Below, one piece after another: positions 6,096 through 6,563 of a stretch of DNA of 6,563 bases (position 1 is the stretch's first letter; every line of letters starts with the position of its first letter). Made by a program: the position numbers and the translations under genes. Origin of the DNA: Clostridiales bacterium UBA1446. GTDB lineage: Bacteria; Bacillota; Clostridia; Oscillospirales; Oscillospiraceae. Below the pieces are notes generated by a model. That model was not told the DNA's origin and did no database searches. It saw only the letters and a program-made list of their open reading frames with translations. The stretch spans positions 1,591 through 8,153 of the forward strand of contig DCTG01000224.1 in NCBI GenBank assembly GCA_002329245.1, in the 5' to 3' direction.

Positions 6096-6563
6096 ATGAA
6101 AAGGATCAGTAAAAGTATTTTAATGTCGTTGCTGATTGTTGTTGCTTTGTCTCTGACGGTTTACAGTCCCGCAACCGTCATGGCCGCCAAAGCGCAAAAA
6201 GCATCCAGGACAGCCAAAAAGGATGCGTCGGGACCGCAGCAGGCCAAAGCCAATTCTGCCTTTGATGTCGGTAAAATGAGCGATATGTCCGGTTATGATC
6301 CGGCCACCTGGGCCAGCCCGACGGGAGATACCATCAAGGTGGCAATCGTGGCTTCATTTTCCGGACCGTCCGCAGTGAATGGTCAGCTTTACTGGGCCGC
6401 CGTCAGCTTTGTCGCTCATGACATCAACCAGCGGGGCGGCATTCTGGTGGACGGCAAGAAGAAACTGATTGAAGTGATCAGAGCCGATTCGATGGGCAAA
6501 GTGGATCAAGCCAAGAAAATTGCCGAGCGGATGATCCTTCAGGAAAAGGCACATGTTCTTTGG
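6096..6563 (+). CDS. ABC transporter periplasmic substrate-binding protein, branched-chain amino acid/aromatic type (LivJ/LivK-like), partial
   Basis: The N-terminal 156 codons of a type I periplasmic binding protein are present; the frame is open to the window edge. A Sec signal peptide is clear: MKRISK, a hydrophobic core at about residues 8-23, and probable signal peptidase I cleavage after VMA (residue 30). There is no lipobox cysteine. A polar Lys/Ala/Gln-rich linker (31-55) precedes the first strand TIKVAIVASFSGPSA (79-93), then an AHDINQRGGI segment (108-116) and the typical DSMGKVDQAKKIAERMI stretch (131-147), which fit the LivJ/LivK (HAAT) family. ATG 6096 has a strong GGAGGAG site eight bases upstream. 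Such proteins often bind aromatic or alicyclic acids when encoded beside degradation genes, so uptake of the pathway substrate is a reasonable inference, but amino acid uptake cannot be excluded. Permease and ATPase genes would be expected downstream. It lies 58 bases after the reductase genes with no terminator seen between. Confidence 0.88.
   Translation, partial: MKRISKSILMSLLIVVALSLTVYSPATVMAAKAQKASRTAKKDASGPQQAKANSAFDVGKMSDMSGYDPATWASPTGDTIKVAIVASFSGPSAVNGQLYWAAVSFVAHDINQRGGILVDGKKKLIEVIRADSMGKVDQAKKIAERMILQEKAHVLW

Overview
The window carries one strand-consistent gene block, all on the + strand. It reads as an anaerobic aromatic-acid module: an AMP-forming acyl-CoA ligase (132-1841), two catalytic-type subunits of the benzoyl-CoA reductase / 2-hydroxyacyl-CoA dehydratase family (1878-3020 and 3030-4337), two BadF/BadG/BcrA/BcrD-type ATPase subunits (4359-5189 and 5234-6037), and the first 156 codons of a periplasmic binding protein of an ABC transporter (6096 to the window edge). 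Gaps between genes are short (9 to 58 bases) and no convincing terminator lies between them, so a single transcript is plausible.

The order and sizes of the four reductase genes (380, 435, 276 and about 267 residues) match the Azoarcus-style bzdNOPQ arrangement of class I, ATP-dependent benzoyl-CoA reductase. In the Thauera-style bcr set one ATPase subunit is much larger (about 440 residues). Two different ATPase genes beside the two cluster-carrying subunits favour a reductase over a 2-hydroxyacyl-CoA dehydratase, which normally has one homodimeric activator. The true substrate is not proven: benzoyl-CoA, a methyl- or hydroxy-benzoyl-CoA, or a partly reduced polycyclic aroyl-CoA all fit.

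Inferred workflow: the binding protein captures a carboxylate in the periplasm, the ligase forms its CoA thioester with ATP, and the four-subunit enzyme uses ATP-driven low-potential electrons to reduce the ring. No ferredoxin, ring hydratase, dehydrogenase or ring-opening hydrolase lies within the window, so the electron donor and downstream steps must be encoded elsewhere.

Upstream of the ligase, in the A+T-rich first 60 bases, is a near-consensus sigma-54 (-24/-12) promoter at 35-50. This implies activation by an enhancer-binding regulator that is not in the window. Sigma-54 control, a Gram-negative signal peptide, moderately high G+C genes and the aromatic-acid setting suggest an anaerobic proteobacterium or a member of the Desulfobacterota (Syntrophaceae-like or a sulfate reducer). 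The taxonomic guess is inference from style, not from a marker gene.
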